Shown here piece after piece: positions 7,966 to 17,848 of a stretch of DNA of 64,000 nt. The translations under genes and the position numbers were made by a program. Positions within the stretch are counted from its first letter, which is position 1. The number at the start of each line of letters is the position of its first letter. The notes beneath the pieces were generated by a model. The model saw nothing but the letters and a program-made list of their open reading frames with translations. It made no database searches and was not told where the DNA came from. Source of the DNA: Erythrobacter donghaensis (lineage in GTDB: Bacteria; Pseudomonadota; Alphaproteobacteria; Sphingomonadales; Sphingomonadaceae); assembly GCF_001557325.1 (NCBI RefSeq), contig NZ_LSJS01000302.1, positions 10,832-74,831 on the forward strand, read 5' to 3'.

Positions 7966-8334
7966 CTATTCCTCGACCGCCTTCAACAGCCGCCGCTCCA
8001 TCGGGGCGAGCACATTCGCCAGATCATGCCCGCGCTTCAGCACCTGGCCGTGTTCGCCGAACAGGGTCCACATCCCCTGCTTGCCGCGCAATGCGGGGCG
8101 CTTCTCCACCCGGGCCTGCGGGCGCTCCGCGGCGCGGCGGAAGGCGGCGAAGGTGGCGGCGTGGCGGGTGAAGTCCATCGCGTAGTCGCGCCATTCGCCG
8201 GCTGCGACCATGCGGCCGTAGAGGTCGAGGATGCGCATCAGCTCGGGCCGTTCGAAGCCGACCTGATCCGCACCGCGGGCCGGAAAGGGAACCACCTGTC
8301 CGGGCGTGCCCCCCGGCGAGTGTGGTGCGGCCAT
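7966..8334 (-). CDS. DUF2794 family protein
   Basis: Protein of 122 residues beginning MAAPHSPGGTPGQVVPF. The core FERPELMRILDLYGRMVAAGEWRDYAMDF, then a segment rich in basic residues ending KRPALRGKQGMWTLFGEHGQVLKRG, matches DUF2794, a family restricted largely to alphaproteobacteria and of unknown function. ATG at 8334 lies 8 bp after the cysE stop, so it is the second gene of that unit. The frame is open further upstream inside cysE, but that extension is a shadow of cysE. Confidence 0.75.
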   Translation of the reverse strand: MAAPHSPGGTPGQVVPFPARGADQVGFERPELMRILDLYGRMVAAGEWRDYAMDFTRHAATFAAFRRAAERPQARVEKRPALRGKQGMWTLFGEHGQVLKRGHDLANVLAPMERRLLKAVEE

Positions 8335-8342
8335 CCTCGCCC

Positions 8343-9083
8343 TCAGTCCTTGGTGCCGCTCTTGCGCAGCCGCGCGGGCGCGGGCGACGGGGCCGGAGCC
8401 TCGCGCTCGGCGATCAGCGCCTTCAGCAGCGCCATCTCCTCGCGCATGCTGGCGACCTCGGCCTCGAGCTTCTCGACACAGTCGCCGCGCGGGCGGCCCT
8501 TGTCGTCGCAAGGGGGGTCATCGCAGGGCGTGCCGTAGGGGATGAATTCCTTGATCCACTCCTCCGCCGGAACCAGCGTCGAGCGGGCCTTCAAGCCGAT
8601 CATCGTCGCGCCCGCGGGCACATCGTCGGTCACCACCGCATTGGCGCCCACCCGCGCGCGCTCGCCCACCACGATCGGCCCGATGATCTGCGCGCCCGAA
8701 CCGATGATGACATTGTCCTGCAGCGTCGGGTGGCGCTTGCCGCCCTTGCCGTTGGTGGGATTGGTGCCGCCCAGCGTGACGCATTGGTAGATCGTGACGT
8801 TGTCGCCGATCTCGGCGGTCTCGCCGATCACGGTGAAGCCGTGGTCGATGAAGAAGTTCTTGCCGATGGTGGCGCCGGGATGGATGTCGATCGCGGTCAG
8901 CAGCCGCGAGACATGGTTCACCAGCCGCGCGAGGAAATACATCCTTGCCTCGAACAGCCAGTGCGCGATGCGGTGGAAGCCCAGCGCCCAGACGCCGGGG
9001 TAGAGCAGGATCTCCCAGCGCGAGCGCGGCGCGGGGTCGCGGGCGCGGATCGAGTCCAGATAGCTGACAAGACGGTCAAACAT
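8343..9083 (-). CDS. cysE: Serine O-acetyltransferase
   Basis: First step of cysteine synthesis: acetyl transfer from acetyl-CoA to L-serine. The 246-residue protein has a short N-terminal helical region (FDRLVSYLDSIRARDPA, then WALGFHRIAHWLF) followed by left-handed beta-helix hexapeptides, with IDIHPGATIG, the catalytic-region IDHGFTVIGETAEIG, and TLGGTNPTNGKGGKRHP. This is the shorter, EpsC-like serine acetyltransferase form. The C-terminal extension (VEKLEAEVASMREEMALLKALI) is a predicted coiled coil with an Ala/Pro-rich tail, not part of the enzyme core. ATG at 9083. Confidence 0.92.
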   Translation of the reverse strand: MFDRLVSYLDSIRARDPAPRSRWEILLYPGVWALGFHRIAHWLFEARMYFLARLVNHVSRLLTAIDIHPGATIGKNFFIDHGFTVIGETAEIGDNVTIYQCVTLGGTNPTNGKGGKRHPTLQDNVIIGSGAQIIGPIVVGERARVGANAVVTDDVPAGATMIGLKARSTLVPAEEWIKEFIPYGTPCDDPPCDDKGRPRGDCVEKLEAEVASMREEMALLKALIAEREAPAPSPAPARLRKSGTKD

Positions 9084-9138
9084 GGCCCCTCGCTTTTCCC
9101 ACCAAAGCGCGCCCGATGCAATCGGGGCCGCGCGACCG

Positions 9139-9777
9139 TTAGAGCAGGCGCTGCTGCTCGGGCCCGTGCAGGGCTTCGAGCGCGGCGCGCCAGACAGACA
9201 TGGTGGCGGGCGTCTGGCGTTCAAGGGAGATGCGGTCGATTGTCGCCACCAGCGCCTCGATCGCGGCGAAGCTGCGTGTCGTGCGGGGGACGAGGTAATC
9301 GGCCGCGCCCTCGGGCAGGCTGAGCCCGCGCGCCTCGGCGTGGGCGAGGATCAGATCGGCGGCCAAGGCATCATCGGGCGCGCCGATTGCGAGCTGGAGC
9401 GAGCCGCCGATGCGCGAGGCAAGATCGGGGAGCGTGATGCGCCAGCCTTCCGGCCCTGCGGCGGCGACCAGCAGCAGCGCTCCGCCCTCCCGGGTGCCGC
9501 CCTGCTGGACGGCGTTCCAGCGGTGGAACAGCGCGGTCTCGTCCATGCCTTGCGCATCGTCGATCACCTCGAGGGCATCGCCATGCAGCCCCGCCGCCCA
9601 GCGCGCGAGCAGGCTCTTGCCCGAGCGTGGCGGACCGGTGAGGACGGCGACGCGGAACGGCCAGCGTTCCGGGTGCTGGAGCGCCTCGACGACGGCGGCA
9701 TTGGCCTCCCCCACCACGATCCGCTGCACCGTGCCGCGCGCGGACAGGGGAAGGGCTATCTGGGACGGCTCGCCCAT
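9139..9777 (-). CDS. hdaA: DnaA regulatory inactivator Hda-like protein
   Basis: AAA+ protein of 212 residues resembling DnaA domain III but lacking the DNA-binding domain. Walker A is GPPRSGKS (about 48-55) and Walker B is LEVIDDAQ. In Caulobacter the homologue HdaA acts with the sliding clamp to stimulate ATP hydrolysis by DnaA after initiation. The N-terminal QIALPLS carries the QxxLPL-type clamp-binding motif expected for Hda. Upstream, 15 bp away on the same strand, is the DUF2066-like gene, an order that also occurs around hda in other proteobacteria. Confidence 0.87.
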   Translation of the reverse strand: MGEPSQIALPLSARGTVQRIVVGEANAAVVEALQHPERWPFRVAVLTGPPRSGKSLLARWAAGLHGDALEVIDDAQGMDETALFHRWNAVQQGGTREGGALLLVAAAGPEGWRITLPDLASRIGGSLQLAIGAPDDALAADLILAHAEARGLSLPEGAADYLVPRTTRSFAAIEALVATIDRISLERQTPATMSVWRAALEALHGPEQQRLL

Positions 9778-9792
9778 CGCGGCGCGCAGGCC

Positions 9793-11085
9793 TTAGCGGC
9801 TGATGGCGAGCGCGTTCGCCCCGCGCCGCACGTTAAACCCGCGCGCTTCAAGGGCGGCGGCGAGCTCGTCTAGCGATCCGGCGAAGGCGACGCTCATCAC
9901 CGAGGTGCCGCCGATCGCGGTGCTGGTGACACCCACCCCGCGCACCCCGCCGGTGGCGCGCACCGCGCCCAGTGCGGCATCGAAGGCCCCGGCATCGGGG
10001 CTCGCGAACTGGACGGTGATGTTGCGCACCGCGGCCTCGCCGGGCTCGATCCCGGTGACGGGCTGGGCCTCGATCTGCGGCACTTCGCCCGCGGCTGCGG
10101 CGGCCGCGGCGGCCTTCCTCGCCTGCGCGGCGCGGCCGATCTCGATCAGGCGCTGGATCGCCGGGTCGATCACCCCGCCCGCACCCAGCCTGAGGCTCGG
10201 ATCGGGGCGGAGCTTGCCCGAGGCCAGTGCGCCGGTGAAGATCTGGTCCATCCGCTCCACCGCCTGCGCGAGCATCGCGGGGACGGCGTCGGGGCTGTCG
10301 GCCTTCAGGGTGAAGCTGTCGAGCGGGCGGCTGTCGGGGCCGTAGCGCGCGGTGAAGGTGCCGGTGACCGGCCCGCCGGGGAACTGGTGGTCGAGCCGGG
10401 CGAAGGCCATCAGCACGTCGGTCGCGCCGTACTGATCGAGGGTCGAGCGCCACCAGCCGCGGCTGTGCCGCCCGGTCTGGCCGAAATTGACCAGCAGCGA
10501 ATCGCCCCCGCCGCCCGAGAGGCGCACGTAATCGATCCGGCTCGCGCCCGGGTTGAACTCGGCCCAGGCGCGCTGCCAGGGGTTGCGCTGTTCGAAGGTG
10601 ATGTAGGCCCCGCCTACCTCCTGCACCGGGATCAGCAGCAGCGGCGCCGAGCGCGCGGTCTGCTGCGCCCCGCCGAGATAGCCGCTGGCGCGCTGACGGT
10701 CGAACACCACGCCCAATGTGGCGATGTAGCGCCGGGGGCCGAGGCGCTCCTTCTCGATCACGATCGCCGAGACGAGGCCTTCGAGCTGGCTGTCGGAGAG
10801 CTTGGGGCCCTTGAGCTTCTCCCACGCCTTCCTCTGCGCCTCTCGCCAGCCATTGGTGCGCGCGTCCTCGGCGCTCTTGCCCTGGACGTCGACGTTAATG
10901 CCCTTGACCTCGATGTCGGCGCTGGCGGCGGTGGGCGCGATCCCGCGCTCGCCCGCGACCTGCGCGATCACGGCAAATCCGCCGCCGAGCAGCGCCAGCA
11001 TCAGCAGCGCGCCTGCCAGCCAGCGCCGACCGGCGGCGCGGGAGGATGCGGCCACCGGGCCAGGAAGGGAAAGCGTCGCACGCAT
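9793..11085 (-). CDS. DUF2066-like exported/anchored protein upstream of hdaA
   Basis: Protein of 430 residues with one N-terminal membrane segment ([20 protein letters not shown]), so probably periplasmic and anchored. The block [23 protein letters not shown] followed later by [21 protein letters not shown] and [12 protein letters not shown] is typical of DUF2066-type proteins that sit next to purM and hda. The last 75 residues form a small beta-alpha-beta domain ([20 protein letters not shown]), explaining why homologues are sometimes labelled heavy-metal-associated domain proteins. An alanine-rich linker ([13 protein letters not shown]) separates the parts. Function unknown. Divergent from purM with about 70 bp between. 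Confidence 0.62.
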   Translation of the reverse strand: MRATLSLPGPVAASSRAAGRRWLAGALLMLALLGGGFAVIAQVAGERGIAPTAASADIEVKGINVDVQGKSAEDARTNGWREAQRKAWEKLKGPKLSDSQLEGLVSAIVIEKERLGPRRYIATLGVVFDRQRASGYLGGAQQTARSAPLLLIPVQEVGGAYITFEQRNPWQRAWAEFNPGASRIDYVRLSGGGGDSLLVNFGQTGRHSRGWWRSTLDQYGATDVLMAFARLDHQFPGGPVTGTFTARYGPDSRPLDSFTLKADSPDAVPAMLAQAVERMDQIFTGALASGKLRPDPSLRLGAGGVIDPAIQRLIEIGRAAQARKAAAAAAAAGEVPQIEAQPVTGIEPGEAAVRNITVQFASPDAGAFDAALGAVRATGGVRGVGVTSTAIGGTSVMSVAFAGSLDELAAALEARGFNVRRGANALAISR

Positions 11086-11153
11086 GGGGAAAGCCCTGCC
11101 CCTTTGCCCAAAGGCGGGTGGAATTCCAAGCGCGAACAGCTATGGCGGCGTGC

Positions 11154-12272
11154 ATGACTTCGGGGACAAACGAGAGCAAGCCGCAGGGCTCGGGCTACAC
11201 CTATGCCGATGCGGGGGTGTCGATCGCGGCGGGCAATGCGCTGGTCAAGGCCATCGCCCCGCTTGCCAAGGCCACCGCGCGCCCCGGGGCGACGAGCGAG
11301 CTGGGCGGGTTCGGCGGGTTCTTCGATCCCAAGGCGGCGGGATATAGTGACCCGCTGCTGGTCGCGGCCAATGACGGCGTCGGCACCAAGCTCAAGCTCG
11401 CGATCGAGCATGACCGGCACGACACGGTCGGGATCGATCTGGTCGCGATGTGCGTCAACGATCTGATCGTTCAGGGCGCGGAGCCCTTGTTCTTCCTCGA
11501 CTATTTCGCCACCGGCAAGCTCGAGAGCGGCGTCGCCGAGCGGGTGATCGCCGGGATTGCCGAGGGCTGCAAGATGGCAGGCTGCGCGCTGATCGGCGGC
11601 GAGACGGCGGAGATGCCGGGGATGTATGCGCCCGGAGACTATGACCTCGCCGGCTTCTGCGTCGGCGCGGTGGAGCGCGGCGAGCAGTTGACGGGCGACA
11701 AGGTTGCGCCGGGTGACTTTCTCATCGGCCTCGCTTCAAGCGGCGTCCACTCGAACGGCTACTCGCTGGTCCGCAGGCTCGCGGCCGACAAGGGCTGGAA
11801 GCTGAACCGCCCTGCCCTGTTCGATCAGGAGCAATTGCTGATCGACGCGCTGATCGCGCCGACCCGCATCTATGTCGCGAGCCTGCTGCCGCTGATCCGC
11901 GAAGGCCGCATCAATGCGCTGGCCCACATCACCGGCGGCGGCCTGCTCGAGAACATCCCGCGCATACTTCCGCAAGGCGCCCACGCCCATGTCGATGCCG
12001 ACCTCTGGCCCCAGCCGCGCCTGATGGCCTTCCTGCAGGCGCAGGGGCATATCGAGCCCGAGGAAATGGCGCGCACCTTCAACTGCGGCGTCGGCATGGT
12101 GCTGGCGGTGAGCGAGGCGCATGTTGGCGAGGTCACTGCAAGGCTCGAAGCATCGGGCGAGACGGTCGTGCCCGTCGGCCGGATCGCAGCGGGCGAGAAG
12201 GGCTGCACCGTGCGCGGTTCGGTCGAGACCTGGTCCGCCAAGAGCGATTGGAGCGCCACGCACCTTGGCTGA
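11154..12272 (+). CDS. purM: Phosphoribosylformylglycinamidine cyclo-ligase (AIR synthetase)
   Basis: Fifth step of purine synthesis, ATP-dependent ring closure of FGAM to AIR. The 372-residue sequence carries [54 protein letters not shown] and [13 protein letters not shown], all in family order. ATG at 11154 is preferred; another in-frame ATG lies at 11142 and neither has a strong ribosome-binding site. The stop overlaps the purN start by eight bases, so purM and purN are co-translated. Confidence 0.96.
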   Translation: MTSGTNESKPQGSGYTYADAGVSIAAGNALVKAIAPLAKATARPGATSELGGFGGFFDPKAAGYSDPLLVAANDGVGTKLKLAIEHDRHDTVGIDLVAMCVNDLIVQGAEPLFFLDYFATGKLESGVAERVIAGIAEGCKMAGCALIGGETAEMPGMYAPGDYDLAGFCVGAVERGEQLTGDKVAPGDFLIGLASSGVHSNGYSLVRRLAADKGWKLNRPALFDQEQLLIDALIAPTRIYVASLLPLIREGRINALAHITGGGLLENIPRILPQGAHAHVDADLWPQPRLMAFLQAQGHIEPEEMARTFNCGVGMVLAVSEAHVGEVTARLEASGETVVPVGRIAAGEKGCTVRGSVETWSAKSDWSATHLG

Positions 12273-13230
12273 GAAAGCCAGAATCGCCGTCCTCATCTCC
12301 GGCGCGGGCACCAACATGGCCGCGCTGGTCTATGCCAGCCGCGTGGCGGAGTGCCCCTACGAGGTGGTGCTGGTCGCCTCGAACAATTCCGAAGCTGAAG
12401 GTCTTGCGCTGGCCAAGGCCGAGGGCATCCCGATCTTCGCCCTGCCCCACAAGGGGCTGACCCGCGCCGATCACGACGCGGCGATGGAGGCCGCCGTGCT
12501 GGAAGCAGGCGCGGACCATATCGTGCTCGCGGGCTACATGCGCATCCTCTCGGACGGGTTCGTGGAGCGCTGGGCGGGGCGGATGCTCAACATTCACCCC
12601 TCGCTGCTGCCCAAGTACAAGGGCCTCGACACCCATGCGCGCGCCATCGAGGCGGGCGACAGCCATGCTGGCACCAGTGTCCATCTGGTGACGCCCGAAC
12701 TCGACGCGGGCGAGGTGCTGGCCCAGATCGCGGTGCCGATCACGCCCGATGACACCCCGGAGAGCCTCGCCGCGCGCGTCAAATTCGCCGAGCACCAGCT
12801 CTACCCGCGTGCCGTCGCCGACTATGTCAGCCGCTGGCGCGATCCGGCGGCGCTGCTGGCGCGGGTGCGCGCGCTTGCGCTCGCCCTGCCCGAAACCGAC
12901 GAGCGCGAGAGCCACGGCAGCCCTGGCTTCCGCGTTGGCGGCGACAAGTCCGGCAAGTTTTTCGCCTATTTCGCCGACCAGCACCACGGCACGGAACATA
13001 TCGCCCTGCTGGTGCGCACTGGCGGCATGGACGAGTTGCTGAGCCTCGTGGAAGATCAGCCAGAGGTCTATTTCAAGCCCGCCTATTACGGCGCGAGCGG
13101 GTGGGTGGGGATCATCCTCAACCGCCCCGGCGTCGATTGGGACGCCGTGGCCGAATGGCTGGAGCGCAGCTGGCGCGGCGCCGCGCCCAAGCGGCTGACG
13201 CGGCTGATCGACGTGGCGGAGGAATTCTGA
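12265..13230 (+). CDS. purN: PurN phosphoribosylglycinamide formyltransferase fused to a C-terminal MmcQ/YjbR-like domain
   Basis: Residues 1-200 are a complete Pur[14 protein letters not shown] (phosphate site), [14 protein letters not shown] (Asn/His catalytic pair) and [15 protein letters not shown] (catalytic Asp); it formylates GAR using 10-formyl-THF. Without any stop or start the frame continues into about 115 residues typical of the MmcQ/YjbR (CyaY-like fold) family: [45 protein letters not shown] and [13 protein letters not shown]. The start is a TTG at 12265, overlapping purM, with GGAG 11 bp upstream. PurN alone is normally about 190-220 residues, so this 321-residue protein is a fusion. 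What the second domain does is unknown. Confidence 0.9.
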   Translation: MAEKARIAVLISGAGTNMAALVYASRVAECPYEVVLVASNNSEAEGLALAKAEGIPIFALPHKGLTRADHDAAMEAAVLEAGADHIVLAGYMRILSDGFVERWAGRMLNIHPSLLPKYKGLDTHARAIEAGDSHAGTSVHLVTPELDAGEVLAQIAVPITPDDTPESLAARVKFAEHQLYPRAVADYVSRWRDPAALLARVRALALALPETDERESHGSPGFRVGGDKSGKFFAYFADQHHGTEHIALLVRTGGMDELLSLVEDQPEVYFKPAYYGASGWVGIILNRPGVDWDAVAEWLERSWRGAAPKRLTRLIDVAEEF

Positions 13231-14438
13231 TGGCCGCGCCGGTGCGCGATCACCTGCTCGCCCGCGGCCCGCTTGCCGAGCGCGCCAATGCCTTCCTCGG
13301 CAAGGCGTGGGAGCGCGGCTGGCTGCCCCCGCCCGCGCTCGACCCGGAGGCGCTGTGGGCGCTCGCCGCCAAGCCCTACGGCGCGCGCGCCGAGGCGGCG
13401 GAGCATGGCGGGCGCGCGCCCGAGGGCGTCGCCGATTTCCGCGAGCGGCTCGCGCGGCTCGTCGCCAGCATCGCGGCGCAAGCCGATCTCAACCCGCTCG
13501 GGCGCGCGATGGCCTGGGGGCAGTTGTCGCGCGCGGTGAAGAACCGGCTCGCCTTCGGCAACCTGTGGCTGGAGCGGCCCGAGCTGCTCGAGACGCCCCT
13601 CGCCCCGCCGATCATCGTCATCGGCCATATGCGCTCCGGCACCACCCGCATCCACACCCTGCTCGCCGCCGATCCGGCGCACGCGCACACCCGCTATTGC
13701 GACGCCTATCATCCCGTCCCCGGCAAGCTGGGCATGAACCGCGTCAAGGCCGCGCTGGAGCTCGCGATGCTCGGCCTGCTCAATCCGTGGATGCAGTCGA
13801 TTCATCCGATGGCCCCTGCTGCGGTCGAGGAAGAACTGGCGTGGATTTCGGCCGCGCTCCACCATTCGATCTACGAGAGCCAGTGGCACATCCCGGCCTT
13901 TTCGGCGTGGAGCGAGGCGCGTGATCCTGCGCCGATCTACCGCGAATTCCGGCGCATTCTCCAGACCGACGCGGCGCACCGGGGGATCGCCGACAAGCCC
14001 CGCGTGCTGAAAGTCCCCGCCTTCGCCGAGGACCTGTCGACCCTGCTCGACCTGTTCCCCGAAGCCCGCCTCGTCATCGCCGAGCGTGAGCACGAGGCGG
14101 TGCTCCGAAGCGCGATCAGCCTCGCGGCCAATCAGATGGCGATGCAATCGGACAGCTGCTGCCTCGATGCGATCGAGGCCCGCTGGCGGCACAAGATTGC
14201 CTTGCGCGAAGCGCGCATGGCCGAGGCGCTGGCGAGCTGGCAGGGACCGGTTGCGCGCGCCTGCTTCGATGCGCTGAACGCGGACTGGGAGGCGGCGATC
14301 ACCGGCATCTACGCCGACCTCGGCCTCACCCTCACCCCTGAGGCCCGCGCGGCGATGCACAAGGTCATGGCCGCCAGCGAAGACGGCCACCACCGCGCGC
14401 ATGCGGCGCAACTGGCGCGCTTCGCAGAAGCCGGATAG
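13230..14438 (+). CDS. Sulfotransferase family protein
   Basis: Protein of 402 residues. Around residues 129-140 it has IIVIGHMRSGTTRIHTLL, the P-loop-like 5'-phosphosulfate binding loop of PAPS-dependent sulfotransferases, and later LKVPAFAEDLSTLLDLFPEARLVIAERE, matching the 3'-phosphate binding part where a Arg/Ser pair usually occurs (HEAVLRSAIS). The N-terminal 120 residues are helical and family-specific. ATG at 13230 overlaps the purN stop codon (TGATG), so it is the third gene of purM-purN. The acceptor substrate cannot be inferred. Confidence 0.8.
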   Translation: MAAPVRDHLLARGPLAERANAFLGKAWERGWLPPPALDPEALWALAAKPYGARAEAAEHGGRAPEGVADFRERLARLVASIAAQADLNPLGRAMAWGQLSRAVKNRLAFGNLWLERPELLETPLAPPIIVIGHMRSGTTRIHTLLAADPAHAHTRYCDAYHPVPGKLGMNRVKAALELAMLGLLNPWMQSIHPMAPAAVEEELAWISAALHHSIYESQWHIPAFSAWSEARDPAPIYREFRRILQTDAAHRGIADKPRVLKVPAFAEDLSTLLDLFPEARLVIAEREHEAVLRSAISLAANQMAMQSDSCCLDAIEARWRHKIALREARMAEALASWQGPVARACFDALNADWEAAITGIYADLGLTLTPEARAAMHKVMAASEDGHHRAHAAQLARFAEAG

Positions 14439-14440
14439 CA

Positions 14441-14470
14441 AAAGGGCCGCCCCTTGCGGGACGGCCCCTT
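14441..14470. terminator. Bidirectional terminator between the sulfotransferase gene and ndk
   Basis: Imperfect hairpin GGGCCGCCCC-TTGC-GGGACGGCCC flanked by AAA on one side and CTT on the other, located between two convergent genes. Confidence 0.7.
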
Positions 14471-14492
14471 GCCTGTCGTTCTGTCCGAGGAC

Positions 14493-14915
14493 TTAGCCGA
14501 CGATTTCTTCCGGCTTGAAGAAGAAGGCGATCTCGATCGCGGCGTTTTCTTCCGAATCCGAACCGTGGACGGTGTTCTCGCCGATCGAGAGCGCCAGTTC
14601 CTTGCGGATCGTGCCGGGCTCGGCGTTCTCGGGGTTGGTCGCGCCCATGATGTCGCGGTTGCGGGTCACGGCGTCCTCGCCCTCGAGCACCTGCACCACC
14701 ACCGGCTCGCTCATCATGAATTCGACGAGTTCGCCGAAGAAGGGGCGTTCCTTGTGGACCGCGTAGAAGCCTTCGGCCTGTTCGCGGGTCATGTGGATGC
14801 GCTTGCTCGCGACGACGCGCAGGCCGGCCTCTTCCAGCATCTTGGTGACCGCACCGGTGAGGTTGCGGCGGGTGGCGTCGGGCTTGATGATCGAGAAGGT
14901 GCGGGTGACCGCCAT
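14493..14915 (-). CDS. ndk: Nucleoside diphosphate kinase
   Basis: Balances nucleoside di- and triphosphates through a phosphohistidine. The 140-residue sequence has the family opening [18 protein letters not shown], the [13 protein letters not shown] loop, and the phosphohistidine in [12 protein letters not shown] (His about 117). Length and motif spacing are exactly those of bacterial Ndk. ATG at 14915; monocistronic, with a bidirectional terminator downstream. Confidence 0.98.
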   Translation of the reverse strand: MAVTRTFSIIKPDATRRNLTGAVTKMLEEAGLRVVASKRIHMTREQAEGFYAVHKERPFFGELVEFMMSEPVVVQVLEGEDAVTRNRDIMGATNPENAEPGTIRKELALSIGENTVHGSDSEENAAIEIAFFFKPEEIVG

Positions 14916-15052
14916 GCTATGCTCCTGTGAACGCTTATTCGTTGTGGGGGATCTTTGGCCGCGCCCCTAGTTGCTGCGCTGCAAAATGGCAAGCGTGCGC
15001 GCGCCCATCTGCGGCGTGGCCGCACGAGCTGGATCAGCGCGTAGGTAGCGGC

Positions 15053-15568
15053 TCAGCCGCCCTTCTTGGTGGCGATGATGATCTGGCCTGTGCTTGCCCC
15101 GCCGCCCTCGTCCGGGCTGGCGGTGACCGATATGGTCGCGCTGTCCGCCTTGCGCTCGCCCGCTACCATCTGGGTGCCGTTGGTGTTCATCTCGAGCTGG
15201 ATGTCGAACCCGGCCGCCTTGGCCGCGTCGCGGTAATGGGCGACGACCTTGTCGGCGGGGGCTTCGGCCTCGAAGGTGATCATCGTCCCCTGCCCGTCGG
15301 GCTGGTTGACCACTGCATTGTTGACGACCTTGGACCCGGGGAACAGCGTGAAGCCGTCGGGCAGGCTGACCGGCACATTCGCGCCGGCCCGCAAGGAGGC
15401 CTCGCCATCCTCGTCCGTGATGGTCATGCTGGTCTCGCCGGTTTCCTTGTCGATGGTGTATTCGGCATCCTTGCCGTCCTCGGTCTTGAATTCGCCCGAG
15501 GTTTCCGATCCGCACGCCGCCAGCAACAGCGCTGCGCCGGTTGCCATCACAAGTGCCGCCTGTTTCAT
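15053..15568 (-). CDS. Uncharacterised lipoprotein
   Basis: Protein of 171 residues with a lipoprotein signal peptide (MKQAALVMATGAALLLAAC; lipobox LAAC, Cys19), so it is probably anchored on the periplasmic side of a membrane. The mature part is acidic and begins with a low-complexity stretch (FKTEDGKDAEYTIDKE), then an alpha/beta portion with DGFTLFPGSKVVNN and VAHYRDAAKAAGFD, which resembles the ligand-free domains used by several proteobacterial hypothetical lipoproteins. No catalytic motif. It stands alone between ndk and holC on the same strand. Confidence 0.72.
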   Translation of the reverse strand: MKQAALVMATGAALLLAACGSETSGEFKTEDGKDAEYTIDKETGETSMTITDEDGEASLRAGANVPVSLPDGFTLFPGSKVVNNAVVNQPDGQGTMITFEAEAPADKVVAHYRDAAKAAGFDIQLEMNTNGTQMVAGERKADSATISVTASPDEGGGASTGQIIIATKKGG

Positions 15569-15631
15569 CGCCTGTTCCCCCTTCTCAGTGCACTCCGGAG
15601 GATCACCTATCGCGGGCGCTGGCGCAAGCCC

Positions 15632-16066
15632 TCAACCCTTCTTGACCCAGCGCCCCGCCTCCTGCGCGAAATAGGCGCGCTCCAGCCCCTCGCGCCCGTC
15701 GACCGCGCGCCATGCCTGCCGCGCTGCGGGGGCAAGATCGGGGGGGAAGAGCAGGAACACCCGGGCAAAGCCCTCGGTATCGCGGTAAGTGCCGTCGGCA
15801 AGGATCACGTGGCTCGCGCCGTTGAGAGGGGCCGGTTCGGCAGAGAGCAGCACAGGCTGGCGATCGGAGCCGGGGCCATCGGCCTCCCCGTTCGCCAGAA
15901 AACTCTCCGGCCCCGCATCCCATAGCGCGCGGGCGATGGCGGCGCGCTGTTCGGCATCGGCGGCGACCACCAGCACCCGCTCGCCCTCACCCAGCACGCG
16001 CCGGGCGATCAGCGCGACGACCTTCTCGACCGGATCATCGGTGACCTGCCAGAAATCGAGTTTCAT
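15632..16066 (-). CDS. holC: DNA polymerase III chi subunit
   Basis: Protein of 144 residues opening [25 protein letters not shown], with [33 protein letters not shown] and [11 protein letters not shown], the order and length of HolC, a clamp-loader accessory that links the replisome to SSB. Its start codon overlaps the stop of the DUF2256 gene (ATGA), and pepA lies just upstream; pepA-holC adjacency is common in proteobacteria and supports the call. Confidence 0.88.
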   Translation of the reverse strand: MKLDFWQVTDDPVEKVVALIARRVLGEGERVLVVAADAEQRAAIARALWDAGPESFLANGEADGPGSDRQPVLLSAEPAPLNGASHVILADGTYRDTEGFARVFLLFPPDLAPAARQAWRAVDGREGLERAYFAQEAGRWVKKG

Positions 16067-16251
16067 GAGCGGAGTCCTTGTCGCCCTACCGGTTCGCTAC
16101 CTGTGGGCGGCGACTTCGTCCTGCGGCAGCGGTCGGAACAATATTTCACATTGTCCCAGTCCCGCTCCCACTTCTTGCGCCATGCGAAGGGCAGCCCGCA
16201 GGCAAGGCAGGTCTTGGTGGGCAAATCGGATTTACGCCTCATTCTCGGCAT
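16063..16251 (-). CDS. DUF2256 small zinc-finger protein
   Basis: Protein of 62 residues with [18 protein letters not shown] followed by VKYCSDRCR: two CxxC-type pairs (C-x2-C and C-x3-C) around a Trp-rich basic centre, which is the DUF2256 signature. It is expected to bind one zinc ion. It lies 12 bp after pepA and overlaps the holC start, so it is the middle gene of pepA-DUF2256-holC. Function is not known. Confidence 0.8.
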   Translation of the reverse strand: MPRMRRKSDLPTKTCLACGLPFAWRKKWERDWDNVKYCSDRCRRTKSPPTGSEPVGRQGLRS

Positions 16252-16263
16252 GAGGCGCTCACA

Positions 16264-17724
16264 CTAGCCTTCGACCACATCCCGCACGAACTGGTCGATG
16301 AGGCGCACGCCGTAGCCGGTTGCGCCCTTCTCCCAGGTGTGGCCGGGCTTCTGCGACCACACCATCCCCGCGATGTCGAGGTGCGCCCAGGGGGTGCCCT
16401 CCTTGATGAAGCGCTGGAGGAATTGCGCGGCGGTGATCGAGCCGGCCTCGCGGGGCCCCACGTTCTTGATGTCGGCGACGGGCGAATCGATCAGCTTGTC
16501 GTAATTGGCCCCGAGCGGCATGCGCCACAGCTTGTCGCCGCTGGCGAGGCCTGCTGCCGAAAGCTGCGCGGCCAGCGTGTCGTCATTGGCGAACATCCCG
16601 CCATATTCGTTGCCGAGGCTGATGATCATCGCCCCGGTCAGCGTGGCGAGGTCGACGATCCGCGCGGGCGCATATTGCTCCTGCGCCCAGTGCAGCGCGT
16701 CGCACAGCACCAGCCGGCCTTCCGCATCGGTGTTGAGCACCTCGACCGTCTGGCCGCTCATGGTGGTGACGATGTCGCCCGGGCGCTGCGCGGCGGCATC
16801 GGGCATGTTCTCGACGAGGCCCATGACGCCGATCACGTTGGCCTTGGCCTTGCGCGAGGCGAGCGCCAGCATCGCGCCGGCGACCGCGCCTGCCCCGCCC
16901 ATGTCCCACTTCATGTCCTCCATCCCCGGCGGCGGCTTCAGCGAGATGCCGCCGGTGTCGAAGGTGACGCCCTTGCCGACGAAGACCGTGGGCTTCTCGC
17001 CGTCCGCACCGCCGTTCCAGCGGATCGCGAGGAGCTGCGATTCGCGCGCCGAGCCCTGCCCGACCCCGATCAGCGCGCCCATGCCGAGCGCCTTCATCTC
17101 TGCCTCGCCGAGCACGGTGATCTCGACCCCGGTGCCTTCGAAGGCCTCGCGGCAGGCGGCGACGAAGCTTTCGGGGTAGATGATGTTGGCGGGCTCGGTG
17201 ACGAGGCCGCGGGTGAACTCCACCCCCTTGGCGAGCGCCGCCTCGCGCTCCCATGCATCGGCGGTGCCCTCGGGGGCGTTCACCACGTGAACCTCCGCCA
17301 GCGAGGGGCGCTTGTCGGCGGCAAGGCGCGTGCGGTAGGCGTCGTGGCGCCAGGCGCGCAGGCGCAGGCCGAGCAGCACGGCAGCGGCCTGATCGGCGGT
17401 GAGGCCCGCGCCGCCGAGGTCGAGCACCATCGCGCTCTCGCCCGAGACGAGATACTTGGCGGTCAGCGCCGCGCCCGCCCGCTCGCAGTGGTGGCGGCGG
17501 TCGGCCGAGGCGGCCTCGCCCAGCCCGGCGATGGCGATGCGCCTGACCGCACCATCGACGCTCGCGAAACCCTCGAACACCTGGCCCGCGCGGCCCGAGA
17601 AGCGGCTCGCCGCCGCGCCCTCGACCAGCGCCGGATCGAGCCCGGCCAGCGCCTGCCCCTGGTTCACCACCCGCGCGTGCAAGCGGATGTCGGCGGGCGG
17701 GGCGGCGGTGAGATGAATCTGCAT
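16264..17724 (-). CDS. pepA: Leucyl aminopeptidase (M17, cytosol aminopeptidase)
   Basis: Two-metal aminopeptidase of 486 residues. The C-terminal catalytic domain shows FVGKGVTFDTGGISLKP (metal-binding Lys/Asp), MKWDMGGAGAV, the M17 signature NTDAEGRLVL and DLATLTGAM, with the conserved bicarbonate-site Arg in NTDAEGR. The N-terminal domain is the variable macro-like part. ATG at 17724 (MQIHLTAAPP); the frame remains open upstream into the lptD promoter region. First gene of pepA-DUF2256-holC and divergent from lptD. Confidence 0.95.
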   Translation of the reverse strand: MQIHLTAAPPADIRLHARVVNQGQALAGLDPALVEGAAASRFSGRAGQVFEGFASVDGAVRRIAIAGLGEAASADRRHHCERAGAALTAKYLVSGESAMVLDLGGAGLTADQAAAVLLGLRLRAWRHDAYRTRLAADKRPSLAEVHVVNAPEGTADAWEREAALAKGVEFTRGLVTEPANIIYPESFVAACREAFEGTGVEITVLGEAEMKALGMGALIGVGQGSARESQLLAIRWNGGADGEKPTVFVGKGVTFDTGGISLKPPPGMEDMKWDMGGAGAVAGAMLALASRKAKANVIGVMGLVENMPDAAAQRPGDIVTTMSGQTVEVLNTDAEGRLVLCDALHWAQEQYAPARIVDLATLTGAMIISLGNEYGGMFANDDTLAAQLSAAGLASGDKLWRMPLGANYDKLIDSPVADIKNVGPREAGSITAAQFLQRFIKEGTPWAHLDIAGMVWSQKPGHTWEKGATGYGVRLIDQFVRDVVEG

Positions 17725-17848
17725 GGATACTCCGAAGAACACTGGAAAAGCCGGGGCTGACAGGGCGCTTGCCCCCTGCGACAGGCCGCGCGCGGGCCCT
17801 GCGCAATGGCGATTGCGATTAAGCGCGAGCGGTGCAATAGGCAAGGCC

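Noticed and set aside
8026..9323. Plus-strand open frames across the cysE region
   Set aside because: They read antisense to DUF2794, cysE and hdaA and contain only low-complexity Arg/Ala/Gly sequence.
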